The notes beneath the pieces are model-generated. The model had not been told where the DNA came from. It was given only the letters and a program-made list of their open reading frames with translations, and made no database searches. From Chloroflexota bacterium (lineage in GTDB: Bacteria; Chloroflexota; Anaerolineae; Anaerolineales; E44-bin32), in assembly GCA_022561215.1 (NCBI GenBank), contig JADFRQ010000030.1, forward strand, positions 1-33,624: DNA of 33,624 bases, written 5' to 3'. The translations under genes were made by a program, and so were the position numbers. Each line of letters begins with the position of its first letter. Within the stretch, counting starts at the first letter, position 1. Positions 17,042 to 26,294 of this stretch are shown here, one piece after another.

Positions 17042-17926
17042 ATGGCTCATCTGTTGATGGTGATCTTGGATGATCTGTCATGTCTGCCCGACCTGTTGCA
17101 GGCCTGGCGCGAGATCGGCGTGCCAGGCACGACGATCGTGGAAAGCGTAGGAGCACGCCGGGGTGAAACCTGGCTCAGCAAAGCCGGACTGACCGGTCTC
17201 GACCGCTTATTCGATGCAAAGGAACTGCGTCGGCGCACGCTCTGGGCAGTTATCGAAGAAGATAAGATTCTGGCTCAGGCTGTGGCCGAAGCCGAGCGAG
17301 CGGTAGGCGGCTTCGACCGGCCCGAAAGCGGATTGTTACTGGTGTTGCCGGTATCACAGACAAAAGGCCTTCGTAAAGTGCAGCAGAAGCCTTTACAGGA
17401 AGTACTGCCCCCTGCGGTGAGACCGGACTGGATCGTCCTGCGAGATACGCCGATTGAAGAGGCAGCCGACATTCTCGACCTTAAACCAACCATCGTCTCT
17501 CCCGACACTCCATTGGATGATGTCGCCGACGCAATGCTGACTCATCCGAACGTGCACGTTGCCTGCGTGGTGGCTGAGGACGGCCGGCTGGTCGGACTGG
17601 TCGGTTTGCGTGCGCTCGCCGACGATATTTTCTTCCACATAATGCCCGAGGAATTCCTTAGTGAAGTCAGCGATCTGGATAAAGTGATGCAGTTTGCGGG
17701 CAAGAGCGCCATGCGTACCGCTTCCGATGCCATGGAGGAGCCGGTTTGGGTGAAGCTCGGCGAAACAGTACGTGAGGCCTTCAAACGCATGCATGAGCAC
17801 ACCCTGTCGGGACTGCCGGTCGTCGATGATCGATATCATGTCGTGGGATACATCAACCTGTTGGAACTCCTGGCGCTCTCCTTGAAGAAAGACGGCGAAG
17901 CAAGTGGGGAGGAGCAATCGCAATGA
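17042..17926 (+). CDS. PII-like domain fused to twin CBS domains
   Basis: 294 residues with three parts. Residues 1 to about 105 resemble the PII-like ferredoxin fold: a strand (HLLMVILDDLSCLPDLLQAW), a variable loop with VGARRG, a second strand (RRRTLWAVIEE), a helix (AQAVAEAERAVGGF) and a last strand (SGLLLVLPVS). Two CBS domains follow: about 148-205 (KPTIVSPDTPLDDVADAML to LVGLVGLRAL) and about 228-285 (DAMEEPVWVKLGETVREAF to VVGYINLLELL). PII-like and CBS modules both bind nucleotides and control membrane transporters. The stop overlaps the ATG of the next permease by 4 bases (ATGA), so the two are translationally coupled and probably act as sensor and channel. The ATG follows a run of decayed DNA and has only a poor ribosome site. 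Confidence 0.8.
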   Translation: MAHLLMVILDDLSCLPDLLQAWREIGVPGTTIVESVGARRGETWLSKAGLTGLDRLFDAKELRRRTLWAVIEEDKILAQAVAEAERAVGGFDRPESGLLLVLPVSQTKGLRKVQQKPLQEVLPPAVRPDWIVLRDTPIEEAADILDLKPTIVSPDTPLDDVADAMLTHPNVHVACVVAEDGRLVGLVGLRALADDIFFHIMPEEFLSEVSDLDKVMQFAGKSAMRTASDAMEEPVWVKLGETVREAFKRMHEHTLSGLPVVDDRYHVVGYINLLELLALSLKKDGEASGEEQSQ

Positions 17927-19185
17927 ATCCCACTTTATTGGCTGGGGGCATATTCCTGATCACCTATGCCCTTATCGTCTCCGAGCGGGTGCACCGCACG
18001 GTTTCGGCGTTGCTGGGCGGCGTTACGATGATCGTGCTGGGCGTATTGACCCAAGAAAAGGCTTTTGACGCGGTCGACTGGAACGTCATTTTCTTACTGG
18101 TGGGCATGATGATCATCGCCAATGTGCTGCGTGAGACCGGTCTATTTCAATGGATCGCCGTGCACAGCGTTCGATTGGGAAAGGGAGATCCGTTCCGCAT
18201 CATGATCATCCTTGTGGTGGTAACGGCAGGCACCTCTGCTTTACTGGACAATGTGACCATTGTGGTATTGGTTGCGCCGGTGACGTTGCTCCTGGCGGCC
18301 AGCCTGCGGGTGAGCCCGATACCCTTTCTCATCGCCGAGATCCTAGCTTCCAATATCGGTGGGATGGCGACGTTGGTTGGCGATCCGCCCAATCTCCTCA
18401 TCGGCAGCGCAGCCGGCATTGATTTCGTCACTTTCGCCGCCAACATGGCTCCAATTTCAGTGATCATTCTCATCGCTTTAGTCGGCCTATTATGGTTCTT
18501 CTTCAAGAAAGAATTTCGAACTAGTGAGACCGAAATTCTGGACATCGAAGCGCTGGACACTTCTGCGTTGATCACCGACGTTCCTTTGCTGCGCAAGTCG
18601 CTGATTGTGATGGCTGGTGTGGTGTTCGGTTTTCTCTTCCATGGCGCCTTGCATCTCGAGCCGGCTACCATTGCGTTGGCGGGTGCAACGATTTTGATGC
18701 TGTGGGCACGCAGCGACCCCCATCACGTGCTGCGTGATGTCGAGTGGACCACGCTTTTCTTCTTCATCGGCCTATTCATCCTAGTGGAAGCGGTGGTGCA
18801 AGTGGGAATCATCGAGAAGGTGGCTCAGGCCGCGCTGCGCCTGACAGGCGGCAGCTTGCCAATGACCTCCATGCTGCTGCTGTGGTTCTCAGCCGTCGCT
18901 TCAGGAATCGTGGACAACATCCCCTACACGGCCGCCATGATCCCGGTGGTGGAAAATTTAGGGCAAGCCATGCCAGTAATGCCGCTGTGGTGGGCATTGG
19001 CGATGGGCGCCGACCTGGGAGGAAACGCAACGCTGGTGGGTGCGGCGGCCAACGTCGTGGTAGCCAGCCTAGCCGAGAAGAGCGGAAACCCGATCAGCTT
19101 CGGCCTCTTCCTGCGCTACGGCGCGATCACGACATTCATGTCGCTGACGTTAGCCACTGTGTATATGTGGCTGCGTTACCTATAA
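17923..19185 (+). CDS. ArsB/NhaD-family ion permease, copy 2
   Basis: 420 residues, 11-12 membrane helices, same superfamily as 14968-16260 and clearly related to it, though not a recent copy. Signature halves are intact: LLDNVTIVVLVAPVTLL with GGMATLVGDPPNLLIGSA, and GIVDNIPYTAAMIPVV with GADLGGNATLVGAAANVVVA. A cytoplasmic loop rich in acidic residues (TSETEILDIEALDTS) separates the halves. It overlaps the PII-CBS gene by 4 bases. The substrate is undetermined (Na+/H+ exchange, arsenite or anion transport are possible). It is followed by a short membrane-segment frame and then decayed DNA. Confidence 0.85.
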   Translation: MNPTLLAGGIFLITYALIVSERVHRTVSALLGGVTMIVLGVLTQEKAFDAVDWNVIFLLVGMMIIANVLRETGLFQWIAVHSVRLGKGDPFRIMIILVVVTAGTSALLDNVTIVVLVAPVTLLLAASLRVSPIPFLIAEILASNIGGMATLVGDPPNLLIGSAAGIDFVTFAANMAPISVIILIALVGLLWFFFKKEFRTSETEILDIEALDTSALITDVPLLRKSLIVMAGVVFGFLFHGALHLEPATIALAGATILMLWARSDPHHVLRDVEWTTLFFFIGLFILVEAVVQVGIIEKVAQAALRLTGGSLPMTSMLLLWFSAVASGIVDNIPYTAAMIPVVENLGQAMPVMPLWWALAMGADLGGNATLVGAAANVVVASLAEKSGNPISFGLFLRYGAITTFMSLTLATVYMWLRYL

Positions 19186-19214
19186 GGACCGCCCAGGCGC
19201 TGCTCTTTGCGGCC

Positions 19215-19340
19215 ATGGTTGGCTTGACGCTGGGCGGCCTCTTCGGATTTTTCATTGGCGACAAGAGAGGCCGCCCGTTACTCAGGCGCTTCTTCAAACG
19301 AGAAAAAGTGGCCATGGCGCAGCGCAATTACCGCCGCTAG
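19215..19340 (+). other. Possible small membrane protein or gene remnant (41 aa)
   Basis: An open frame with ATG at 19215 reads VGLTLGGLFGFFIGDKRG followed by an Arg/Lys-rich tail (RRFFKREKVAMAQRNYRR). That is a single hydrophobic segment with a positive C-terminus. It starts 29 bases after the permease stop. I see no clear ribosome site, and the frame continues upstream without a start, so it may equally be the tail of a lost gene. Confidence 0.3.
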
Positions 19341-19638
19341 AACGTGTGCGCCGTGGGAATGGCTTGCTTCATCCCCATCCCGCACGGCTCTTCTCTATCT
19401 CGGCGCAAATCACATCCGCATGGCGGTTTATGTTTATGGGAGTCAATGCAGGAACATCATGGTCGCAAATCATTTGTTGGATCCGCAAGGATCGCCGATG
19501 GCTCAATGACGTGTCTGCGCTTATCGTATACAGGCAAGAAATTCACCTTCTCTCGCTACTGTGAATCGAATTGAGGAGTTGATTGTTACGGTTCTGCACT
19601 GTGAAGAAATTGATAAATCGTCCTAATAAAAATAGTAA
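19341..19638 (+). other. Decayed intergenic stretch
   Basis: No supported gene. One frame around 19420-19500 reads FMFMGVNAGTSWSQIICW followed by a basic patch, like a single membrane helix of a lost transporter. It has no start or ribosome site and ends quickly. Confidence 0.35.
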
Positions 19639-20990
19639 ATGACGATTGGCATCATTTTGTTAAATTTGGAAGGGTCGATAGAAATATTATTTACAGAATT
19701 AAAGCTTGATTTGTGGCAAAAGTTCGCATTGTCCGCTTTGATTGGTTTGATGGTAGGGCTTGAACGGGAACATTCGCACCAGAAAAAAGATGGCATTCTA
19801 TTTGCCGTGATCCGCACATTTCGCTTAATTTATCCTATTGGGGTCTGCAACTGCAGTTCTGCCTACTATCAATTCTCTATTCGTTTCTGCCATATGTCTC
19901 GTGGGACTGACTGTATCGGTTGTGTTTGCATATGCCTTTTCAGCCTATCGAGGTGAATCCGGTTTGACCACTGAATTCACATTTTTGCTCGCTTACTTGA
20001 TTGGGGGGTAGTTTACTGGGATCACATACGGCTTGCAGTTGCCTGCGGTGTCCTGATCGCTCTATTCTTGGCATAACGGTCTGCTTTACACAGTTGGGTG
20101 AGGCGAATAGAGGGCAAAGACATTTACGCGACCTTTAGATTTGTTGTTGTCAGCGCATTCATTTTGGCGCTTTTCCCTAACGACACCTACGATTCCCTCG
20201 ATGTTCTCCACCCTTTCTAGATCTGGTTGATGGTAGCCTTTGTATCGACGGTCAGCTTTCCTGAGTATGTGACCAACAAGATCGCGGGGCCAAAGCCAGG
20301 TCTCTGGCTATCGAGGCTACTGGGAGGAGTTGTTTCTAGCACCACGGTCACGTTAAGTTTTTCGCAGCGGAGCAAGGAAGAAGCCTCCTTAACCCCGACA
20401 CTTTGCTAGGGTAATCATTGGCGCATTTGCTATCATATTCCTCCGGATACTCGTAGAAAATTCTGGCATTTGACCCCAAGCTTGCAGCCGAAGTGTGGTT
20501 ACCGTTGGTTTTGTTGACGAGGTTGGGATTCTCGGGGCCTACTATTTGTGGCGGGCTGCCCGATTAAAAGAGAATGAAGTCTCCAAGTTTGACAATCCTT
20601 TTCGGCTAAAACCAGCATATCAGATTGGATTACTTTTTTTTCTGGAGTCGTTCTGTTGGTAACTAAAGCAGCCAACGATGTGATCACATAAGAAAGATAA
20701 TGCTCTATGTCTCGCCTTACGGCTTGATGATGGCAGTGGCTGTATTTGCTTCAGTCGCTTTCGCCAGCCCGTGCAGTATACTCAACCAATGTGCTGGTTA
20801 TCGCTTCCGGCGCTTATCGTTTATCAGATCACATCATTGGTCGATCTATCGCTGATACGATTGTCGCTGGTCGTCCTAGTGCGGTTGATTCCTTTTTTGG
20901 GCCGTTCTGACCATCATTCGATTGTGGGAAGGATTCAGCCATCGAGGGTAAAATTTCAGAAAATGGTAGACACGGAGACATACGCCCCTA
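19639..20990 (+). pseudogene. MgtC/DUF4010-family membrane protein, decayed
   Basis: Intact relatives are ~400-residue proteins with an MgtC-like N-terminus and a DUF4010 membrane domain. Pieces in order: KFALSALIGLMVGLERE at the start (19705 onward); RGESGLTTEFTFLLAYLIGG then a stop (about 19948-20010); IEGKDIYATFRFVVVSAFIL ending in a nonsense TAG at 20218; the same frame resuming IWLMVAFVSTVSFPEYV; then GLWLSRLLGGVVSSTTVTLS (about 20300-20360), the best-conserved DUF4010 stretch; then DNPFRLKPAYQIGLLFF near 20590. Numerous frame changes and stops separate them. The remaining 3' part (20700-20990) is unreadable. Confidence 0.75.
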
Positions 20991-21081
20991 TTTAGGCTCG
21001 CCTTGACTGAGGTTGAATGGTTTTAAAATTAGGAATGTTCTTGCTGCTAACTCTTAACTGTATATCCACAAGACAGAACAA

Positions 21082-22866
21082 ATGACTCCTCAAATCGCGC
21101 TCACACTGGCCATCATCGTTGGAGCGCTGGTGCTCTTCGCCACCGATAAACTACGCGTCGACATTATTGCCTTAATGGTGTTATTGACCGTGTCGCTCAC
21201 CGGACTGGTCGGCCCGCAGGAGGCGTTCGCCGGGTTTTCCAACCCGGCGGTGATTACGGTTTGGGCGGTTTATATCGTTTCCGGCGGTATGTTCAAGACC
21301 GGCGCTGCGGGCCTCCTGGGAAAATTTATTCTACGGCTTTCTGGGGAGAGTGAATGGCGACTTATCGCTGTGATCATGCTTACCTGTGGAATTCTCTCTG
21401 CTTTTGTAAATAATATCGGTGCAACTGCCATGCTGCTTCCCGCGGTGGTTAGCATCTCCCAGAAGACCAAGGTGCCGGTGTCTAAATTACTTATTCCATT
21501 ATCTTTCTCTTCATTACTGGGGGGAAAAATGACTCTGATCGGGACGCCAGCCAATATCTTGGCTACCAGCATCGTGGCAGAAAATGGGCTTCCTACTTTT
21601 AGTTTTTTCGACTTCACTCCGATCGGCATCGTTGTATTCACGACAGGAATCCTCTATATGATTTTTATTGGTCGTCACCTGTTACCAATACGGCAGGCAC
21701 CCGTGGACGAGGATTTAACCGAGCAGTTTCGCGACTTTATCAGCGAAGTGCGCGTTCTGGAAGATGGACACATGGCTGGCAAAACCCTATTTGAGTCACG
21801 TCTGGGCGCGGATTATGATTTAGCGGTCATCGCCATTGTTCGCGATGAGATTTTAATAACAACGCCTAATCGCGACACTCAGATCCAGCCAGACGATATA
21901 TTAATGGTAGAAGGCTTGGCCGAAAATCTTATGCAAGCCAGGAAGACGCTTGGGTTGGCAATTGTGACAGAACCGCATATTGAATTGAGTGAATTGGATG
22001 ACGATAGCTCCCATCTCGTCGAAGCAACCCTTGGACCGCGCTCCTCCATGGTGGGCCGCAGTCTACGCTCGATCAGGTTTCGCGACCGCTACGGATTTAC
22101 TGTCATGGCCATCCGACGACAGGGGGAGATCATCATGGAACGCTTGCGAAGTGTTCGACTACAGTTTGGTGATGCCTTGTTATTGCAAGGCCCGCGACAT
22201 CGGCTGCGAGCACTAAACGAAAAAAACGAGTTCTTGGTCTTAGAGCCCGTAAAGACGCCCTCGCATCGCAAGAAAAAAATGCCCATTGCCATAGGGTTGA
22301 TGGTCATGGTGGTTGGGCTAGTTCTTTTTGCTGGCATCCATATCTCCACAGCGATGGTGATGGGCGCGGTGGGAATGGTGTTGACCGGATGTCTGACAAT
22401 GGACGAAGCCTATGAGAGCATAGACTGGCGCACCGTCTTCCTGGTGGCAGGGATGCTTCCTTTAGGCGCTGCAATGGAAGCCACCGGCGCTGCCCAATAT
22501 CTGGCCGACTTGCTTCTGGGAGCGGTCGGCGGAATGGGTCCGATGGCCGCGCTTGCCGGAATTTATATCCTGGCAGCCTTGATCACCCAGCCATTATCCA
22601 ACGCAGCCGCCATGGTACTCGTCGTGCCGATTGCGCTTGACATCGCCCTGAGCCTGGGAGCCAACCACCTGACCTTTACGCTGGCCGTTGTTATTGGCGC
22701 GGCGACCAGCTTCCTTACGCCGGTAGGTCACAAGGCCAATGTCCTGGTATTTGGCCCGGGAGGTTATAAGTTCTTTGATTACGCACGCGTCGGAATACTG
22801 CTGACCATTTTTCTTTTCATCGTCACTATGATCGCTTTGCCCATCCTGTATCCACTAAACATTTAA
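21082..22866 (+). CDS. SLC13-family permease with two RCK/TrkA-C domains
   Basis: 594 residues, intact. An N-terminal membrane half (about 1-205) carries the SLC13/DASS signature: SAFVNNIGATAMLLPAVV and GGKMTLIGTPANILATS. Two cytoplasmic TrkA-C/RCK-C domains follow (about 215-290, VRVLEDGHMAGKTLFE and QIQPDDILMVEG; about 312-392, SSMVGRSLRSIRF and RLQFGDALLLQGP). A second membrane half contains ALITQPLSNAAAMVLVVPIA and TSFLTPVGHKANVLVFGP. Such proteins import anions such as sulfate or dicarboxylates, usually with Na+, and the RCK domains probably sense a ligand. It stands alone on the plus strand after the MgtC relic and closes the ion-transport island. Confidence 0.88.
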   Translation: MTPQIALTLAIIVGALVLFATDKLRVDIIALMVLLTVSLTGLVGPQEAFAGFSNPAVITVWAVYIVSGGMFKTGAAGLLGKFILRLSGESEWRLIAVIMLTCGILSAFVNNIGATAMLLPAVVSISQKTKVPVSKLLIPLSFSSLLGGKMTLIGTPANILATSIVAENGLPTFSFFDFTPIGIVVFTTGILYMIFIGRHLLPIRQAPVDEDLTEQFRDFISEVRVLEDGHMAGKTLFESRLGADYDLAVIAIVRDEILITTPNRDTQIQPDDILMVEGLAENLMQARKTLGLAIVTEPHIELSELDDDSSHLVEATLGPRSSMVGRSLRSIRFRDRYGFTVMAIRRQGEIIMERLRSVRLQFGDALLLQGPRHRLRALNEKNEFLVLEPVKTPSHRKKKMPIAIGLMVMVVGLVLFAGIHISTAMVMGAVGMVLTGCLTMDEAYESIDWRTVFLVAGMLPLGAAMEATGAAQYLADLLLGAVGGMGPMAALAGIYILAALITQPLSNAAAMVLVVPIALDIALSLGANHLTFTLAVVIGAATSFLTPVGHKANVLVFGPGGYKFFDYARVGILLTIFLFIVTMIALPILYPLNI

Positions 22867-23172
22867 AGTTCCGCTGCAAGATGAAACGTCTTATCTCCGT
22901 AACCATAACCGAAGATTCTTTCTATGAATAATTTTGTGTATGGGGGCTGTCCCAAAAGTAATCCAACTCATTTCGCTTCATCCATAATGCAGTCGTTTGG
23001 GCAACCAGCCGGTTGTCCGTACGTTATGTTTTAGGAAGAACGCTCGTGCATTTGAGTGATTTTTAGACAGTCGCTTAAAGGGATAAATCCGCTGGCAACA
23101 TGAGTTGGCCCGCTTTGCTCACAGGAAGTGTGGGCAGTTGATTAATAATTTTTGTCTGGATGTTATCCATTC
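22867..23172 (+). other. Intergenic, with an IS-end-like 15-mer
   Basis: No gene is seen. GGGGCTGTCCCAAAA at 22943-22957 looks like the outer end of an insertion sequence and recurs with one change at 28182-28196. A small hairpin (GCAACC/GGTTGT around 23001-23016) lies just downstream. The rest has no visible structure. Confidence 0.4.
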
Positions 23173-23201
23173 TTGATTCGGTGTATCCCTTAGAATATAA
23201 T
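23173..23201 (+). promoter_or_regulatory. Sigma70-type promoter of tRNA-Met
   Basis: -35 TTGATT (23173-23178), 17-base spacer, perfect -10 TATAAT (23196-23201). Transcription would start near 23208, giving a 40-base leader to the tRNA. Confidence 0.7.
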
Positions 23202-23247
23202 CATCGGGCTTCGATCGAGTTGCAAAAAAATAGCGTTCCAACAACAT

Positions 23248-23320
23248 GGCGACGTAGCTCAGTCGGTAGAGCAGGGGACTCATAAGCCCTTGGTCGGCAG
23301 TTCAAGTCTGCCCGTCGCCA
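23248..23320 (+). tRNA. tRNA-Met (CAT), elongator type
   Basis: 73 bases; acceptor GGCGACG/CGTCGCC fully paired from position 1 (unlike the initiator at 3235), discriminator A, D-stem GCTC/GAGC, T-stem GGCAG/CTGCC. Anticodon loop CTCATAA gives CAT. The anticodon stem GGGGA/GCCCT has an A31-G39 mismatch and a G27-T43 wobble. A CAT anticodon could also be tRNA-Ile with lysidine; elongator Met is preferred on overall similarity. CCA is not encoded. Confidence 0.9.
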
Positions 23321-23462
23321 CTAAACAAATTTATTCTGCGCACACATTCGAAACTCCACCAAGTCCTACCGGGAAATCCGTGCTGGAAATGGGGTTACGA
23401 ATGAATGACGTATAGGTGATTTGAGTTTTGTATCCGTTTATGCGGCGTAAGAGCAGCGAAGT

Positions 23463-25571
23463 TTAGGGTTCGGGGACGAGAAGGAAGAAAAAGAAATCCA
23501 GGCTTTGGGCTTGCTGCGCGAGCTTGTTGATTTCATCTCGATAGCCAATCGCGGTCTTGATTTCCTGGTCTAAACCAAGGTTGCGCAGCAAATCAATCGT
23601 ATCGGCGAGAACAATCTGTCTTGCCGTCTCGCGAGCATCAATTATTAATTCTATAATTCGGTCGGTCTCGTCACGGATGGTAAGTGCAAGCTTTTCATCC
23701 ACTGCTTGACTTTGGATCACACTCTCCGTGTAACCCTTCAAAAACAAAAGGTACTCCATCAGGCCGACGGCATCGCCTGGGTTATCCGCTCTTCCGTTGC
23801 CATTCCAGTCATCGAATAATTCACCCTCTCGTCCTTCGATGATGTTAATTGTGTGTTCAGCGTGAAGTATTGCGCCAGGAAGGTTGTCGTCTGCGATGCT
23901 GTTCACCGCGTTGTTGGCGTGATCGCCGAAATGTTGTGCCTGACGATTTAGCCAATCCAGCAGATTCTCCGAGATCGGTGCGCCGCGTTTGACATCATCC
24001 GCCAGCCGGGCGCGCGCCACCAGGTCGGCATCAAATCGGATGCGCTGTAGCTCATTCGCCGGTTGCGATGCGTCATCTTCAAGACTGTCCAAACTAAGTA
24101 CGAATGTATCGTATATGGCGAGCAGATTGGCGTTGCGCAGATCTGTGTAACCGATGGTAATAGAATTCTCGCTGAGGCCAAATGCGCCAACATCGTTTAG
24201 GTTTAAATAGAAGTTCTGATTCTCCTCATCGATCCCCGCGAGCCAGGCCCGATAGACTTTGTCCGCCGGCGCGGGCTCCAAACCAAGAATTTGTGCTTGA
24301 AGGCTGTTATCGCGCACGGTGATACTGCCTGAGATATTTGTGATTATGGGAAGGGGTGTAGCTGCGATTTGCTCAGTCGAGAATGGTGTAGGGCCTTCCA
24401 CAGCAGGAACACTACTGGGCTCAATAGTTGGGCGGGATTTTTGAAGCGCTTGTTCTTCATTGGGAGTCAACAATGCTCGAAAGCGCCCGGACAAATCAGT
24501 GCCGAAGAAAACCGCTATCAGGAGTCCGATCAAGCCAAATAAACCCAGCAGAGGAAGTCGTGATCGCGTTGATTTCGTTTTATCTGCTTCAGGGGGGACG
24601 GCTTTTTCCACCGGGGTCTGAATTTTGGTCTCCCGCTCCGGCTCCGATATCGGGGTAGGCATATGGATAGGGGTTGGAGAAGGGGCTGAGGCGGGCAAAC
24701 TTTCCGGATAAACTGCTGCTTGCAGCGCACTTGCAAGGTCACCCGCAGTTTGGTAGCGATCGTTGGGATCTTTGGCGAGTGAGATCTCGACAACCGCTCG
24801 AATTAATGAACTATGCATTGGCAGTGGTGGCGGCTTGTCTTCCAGATGTTTTACGAGTACGGATACAGGGGTATCGTTATCAGCGACAAAGGGCGGCCTT
24901 CCGCCCAACATCTCATAAAGAATAATTCCCAAAGAATAGATATCCGAGCGATGGTCAATGGGCTTACCGCTCACCTGCTCCGGGCTCATGTAGGCAGGCG
25001 TGCCAAGGATTGTCCCCGTCGCGGTGTGGGTGGTTGCATCGCGAATTCGAGCGATTCCGAAGTCTGTAAGAATAGGTTCGACATCCGGGGGGATTGGCTG
25101 TCCGGGTAAGATCGGATATTTCCCCTCGCGGAGAATGATGTTTGCGGGCTTAATATCTCGGTGGACAATGCCTCGTTCATGGGCGTAATCCATGGCCGAT
25201 GCCAAAGAGTTGACCAGCATAACCATAGTCTCTTTGTTCAGCCTTTTCTTCCTGATATGCAGCTCGGTCAGATATTGACCGAGCGTGACACCTTTAACAA
25301 ACTCCATACTGATATAGGGACGCCCATTGAAGACGTCGAAGTCAAAAACCTGCACAATGTTGGGATGGCGCAGCGCGGCGACTGACTGAGCTTCGGCGCG
25401 AAAGCGTGCCAAAAGTTCGGAATCTTCAGCCATATGATCATGAATAATTTTGATCGCAGTGGGTCGGTTGAGCGTGATATGCTGACCGAGATAAACCGCT
25501 GCCATACCGCCACGGGCGATGAGCGATTGGATCTTAACTTTCGATAATGTTTGACCGCTCCAGTCTTCCAT
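23463..25571 (-). CDS. Membrane Ser/Thr protein kinase with unusual extracytoplasmic domain
   Basis: 702 residues. A PknB-like (Hanks-type) kinase domain at about 10-290: glycine loop RGGMAAVY (20-27), Lys41, Glu60, catalytic HRDIKPAN (137-144), DFG (170-172) after a short Pro-rich insert, and the GTPAYMSPEQ activation segment. A Pro/Thr/Glu-rich linker follows, then one membrane helix (about 337-360) and an outer region of about 340 residues. No PASTA repeats are present. Instead a beta-rich part (about 405-500) is followed by a helical part containing DWNGNGRADNPGD near 587-599, which looks like a dockerin/EF-hand-type calcium loop. It is the last of three minus-strand genes (methyltransferase, DUF3105 protein, kinase) with gaps of 100-130 bases. 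Confidence 0.92.
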   Translation of the reverse strand: MEDWSGQTLSKVKIQSLIARGGMAAVYLGQHITLNRPTAIKIIHDHMAEDSELLARFRAEAQSVAALRHPNIVQVFDFDVFNGRPYISMEFVKGVTLGQYLTELHIRKKRLNKETMVMLVNSLASAMDYAHERGIVHRDIKPANIILREGKYPILPGQPIPPDVEPILTDFGIARIRDATTHTATGTILGTPAYMSPEQVSGKPIDHRSDIYSLGIILYEMLGGRPPFVADNDTPVSVLVKHLEDKPPPLPMHSSLIRAVVEISLAKDPNDRYQTAGDLASALQAAVYPESLPASAPSPTPIHMPTPISEPERETKIQTPVEKAVPPEADKTKSTRSRLPLLGLFGLIGLLIAVFFGTDLSGRFRALLTPNEEQALQKSRPTIEPSSVPAVEGPTPFSTEQIAATPLPIITNISGSITVRDNSLQAQILGLEPAPADKVYRAWLAGIDEENQNFYLNLNDVGAFGLSENSITIGYTDLRNANLLAIYDTFVLSLDSLEDDASQPANELQRIRFDADLVARARLADDVKRGAPISENLLDWLNRQAQHFGDHANNAVNSIADDNLPGAILHAEHTINIIEGREGELFDDWNGNGRADNPGDAVGLMEYLLFLKGYTESVIQSQAVDEKLALTIRDETDRIIELIIDARETARQIVLADTIDLLRNLGLDQEIKTAIGYRDEINKLAQQAQSLDFFFFLLVPEP

Positions 25572-25703
25572 TGTTCAACTTCTCACTCCGCAATTGAGAA
25601 TATTGGTGGTCGCTTCTAGATCTTCACCTAGAGATTACGCGAGCTCAATCGAGCAAGAATCTCCCGGATAAATCTATAATCTGGGATGATGGTTGCCTCC
25701 ATA

Positions 25704-26294
25704 TCATGGAGCATTCGGCTCAGGTGATTTATTTCTGTTGCTGCTCACGAATTTGCTAACCAAAGCTGTGTCGAAGTCCTCGAACTCTTGAATTCGTCCC
25801 CAAGAGGTCATGACCAAAGGAACATCAATCGTTTCCCAGGGAACTGCGATTACCTTGAAGTTGTTGGCGTCGTCCATCACATTTTGAATATTCGCTTTAA
25901 GTTCATCACATAATTGCCCGTTAAATAAGTTGCAGTTGTACCAAAATACGACATAACCATGTTCCATACTGTGAATAATATAACCAGCAGGAAAAGGCCC
26001 GATGATTGCAAAATCACTCTCGTCATAGAAACCTGCATCCAGCTGAGAGCCATAGTGCGGGCCGGATGTTGGAGGATCTGTGGTGTATTGCCCCGGGTCG
26101 CTGTTAAGGCTAATATGCACACCACTCGGCATCAGGGCAACAGTTTCACCGAGCGCAGGTTTCAGCGCTGGTAATACAAGGATGCCAATTAAAATTAAAA
26201 CCGCTACGACTACGCCAAGCCAAATAAGGTTCGATCGGCGGCGCGCTTTTTTGCGGCGTTCGCGTATTCTTTCTCTTTTTGATTTTGCGTTCAT
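25704..26294 (-). CDS. DUF3105-family membrane-anchored protein
   Basis: 196 residues. A very basic N-terminus (KRERIRERRKKARRRS) is followed by one membrane helix (NLIWLGVVVAVLILIGILVL), so the rest is outside. The DUF3105 pattern is visible: PPTSGPHYGSQLDAGFYDE, then IIHSMEHGYVVFWYNC with conserved His and Glu-His, and a later VPWETIDVPLVMTSWGR. Two Cys (YNC, QLC) lie seven residues apart. AGGGAG precedes the ATG. The family function is not known; the paired His residues suggest metal or haem handling, which is inference. Confidence 0.85.
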   Translation of the reverse strand: MNAKSKRERIRERRKKARRRSNLIWLGVVVAVLILIGILVLPALKPALGETVALMPSGVHISLNSDPGQYTTDPPTSGPHYGSQLDAGFYDESDFAIIGPFPAGYIIHSMEHGYVVFWYNCNLFNGQLCDELKANIQNVMDDANNFKVIAVPWETIDVPLVMTSWGRIQEFEDFDTALVSKFVSSNRNKSPEPNAP

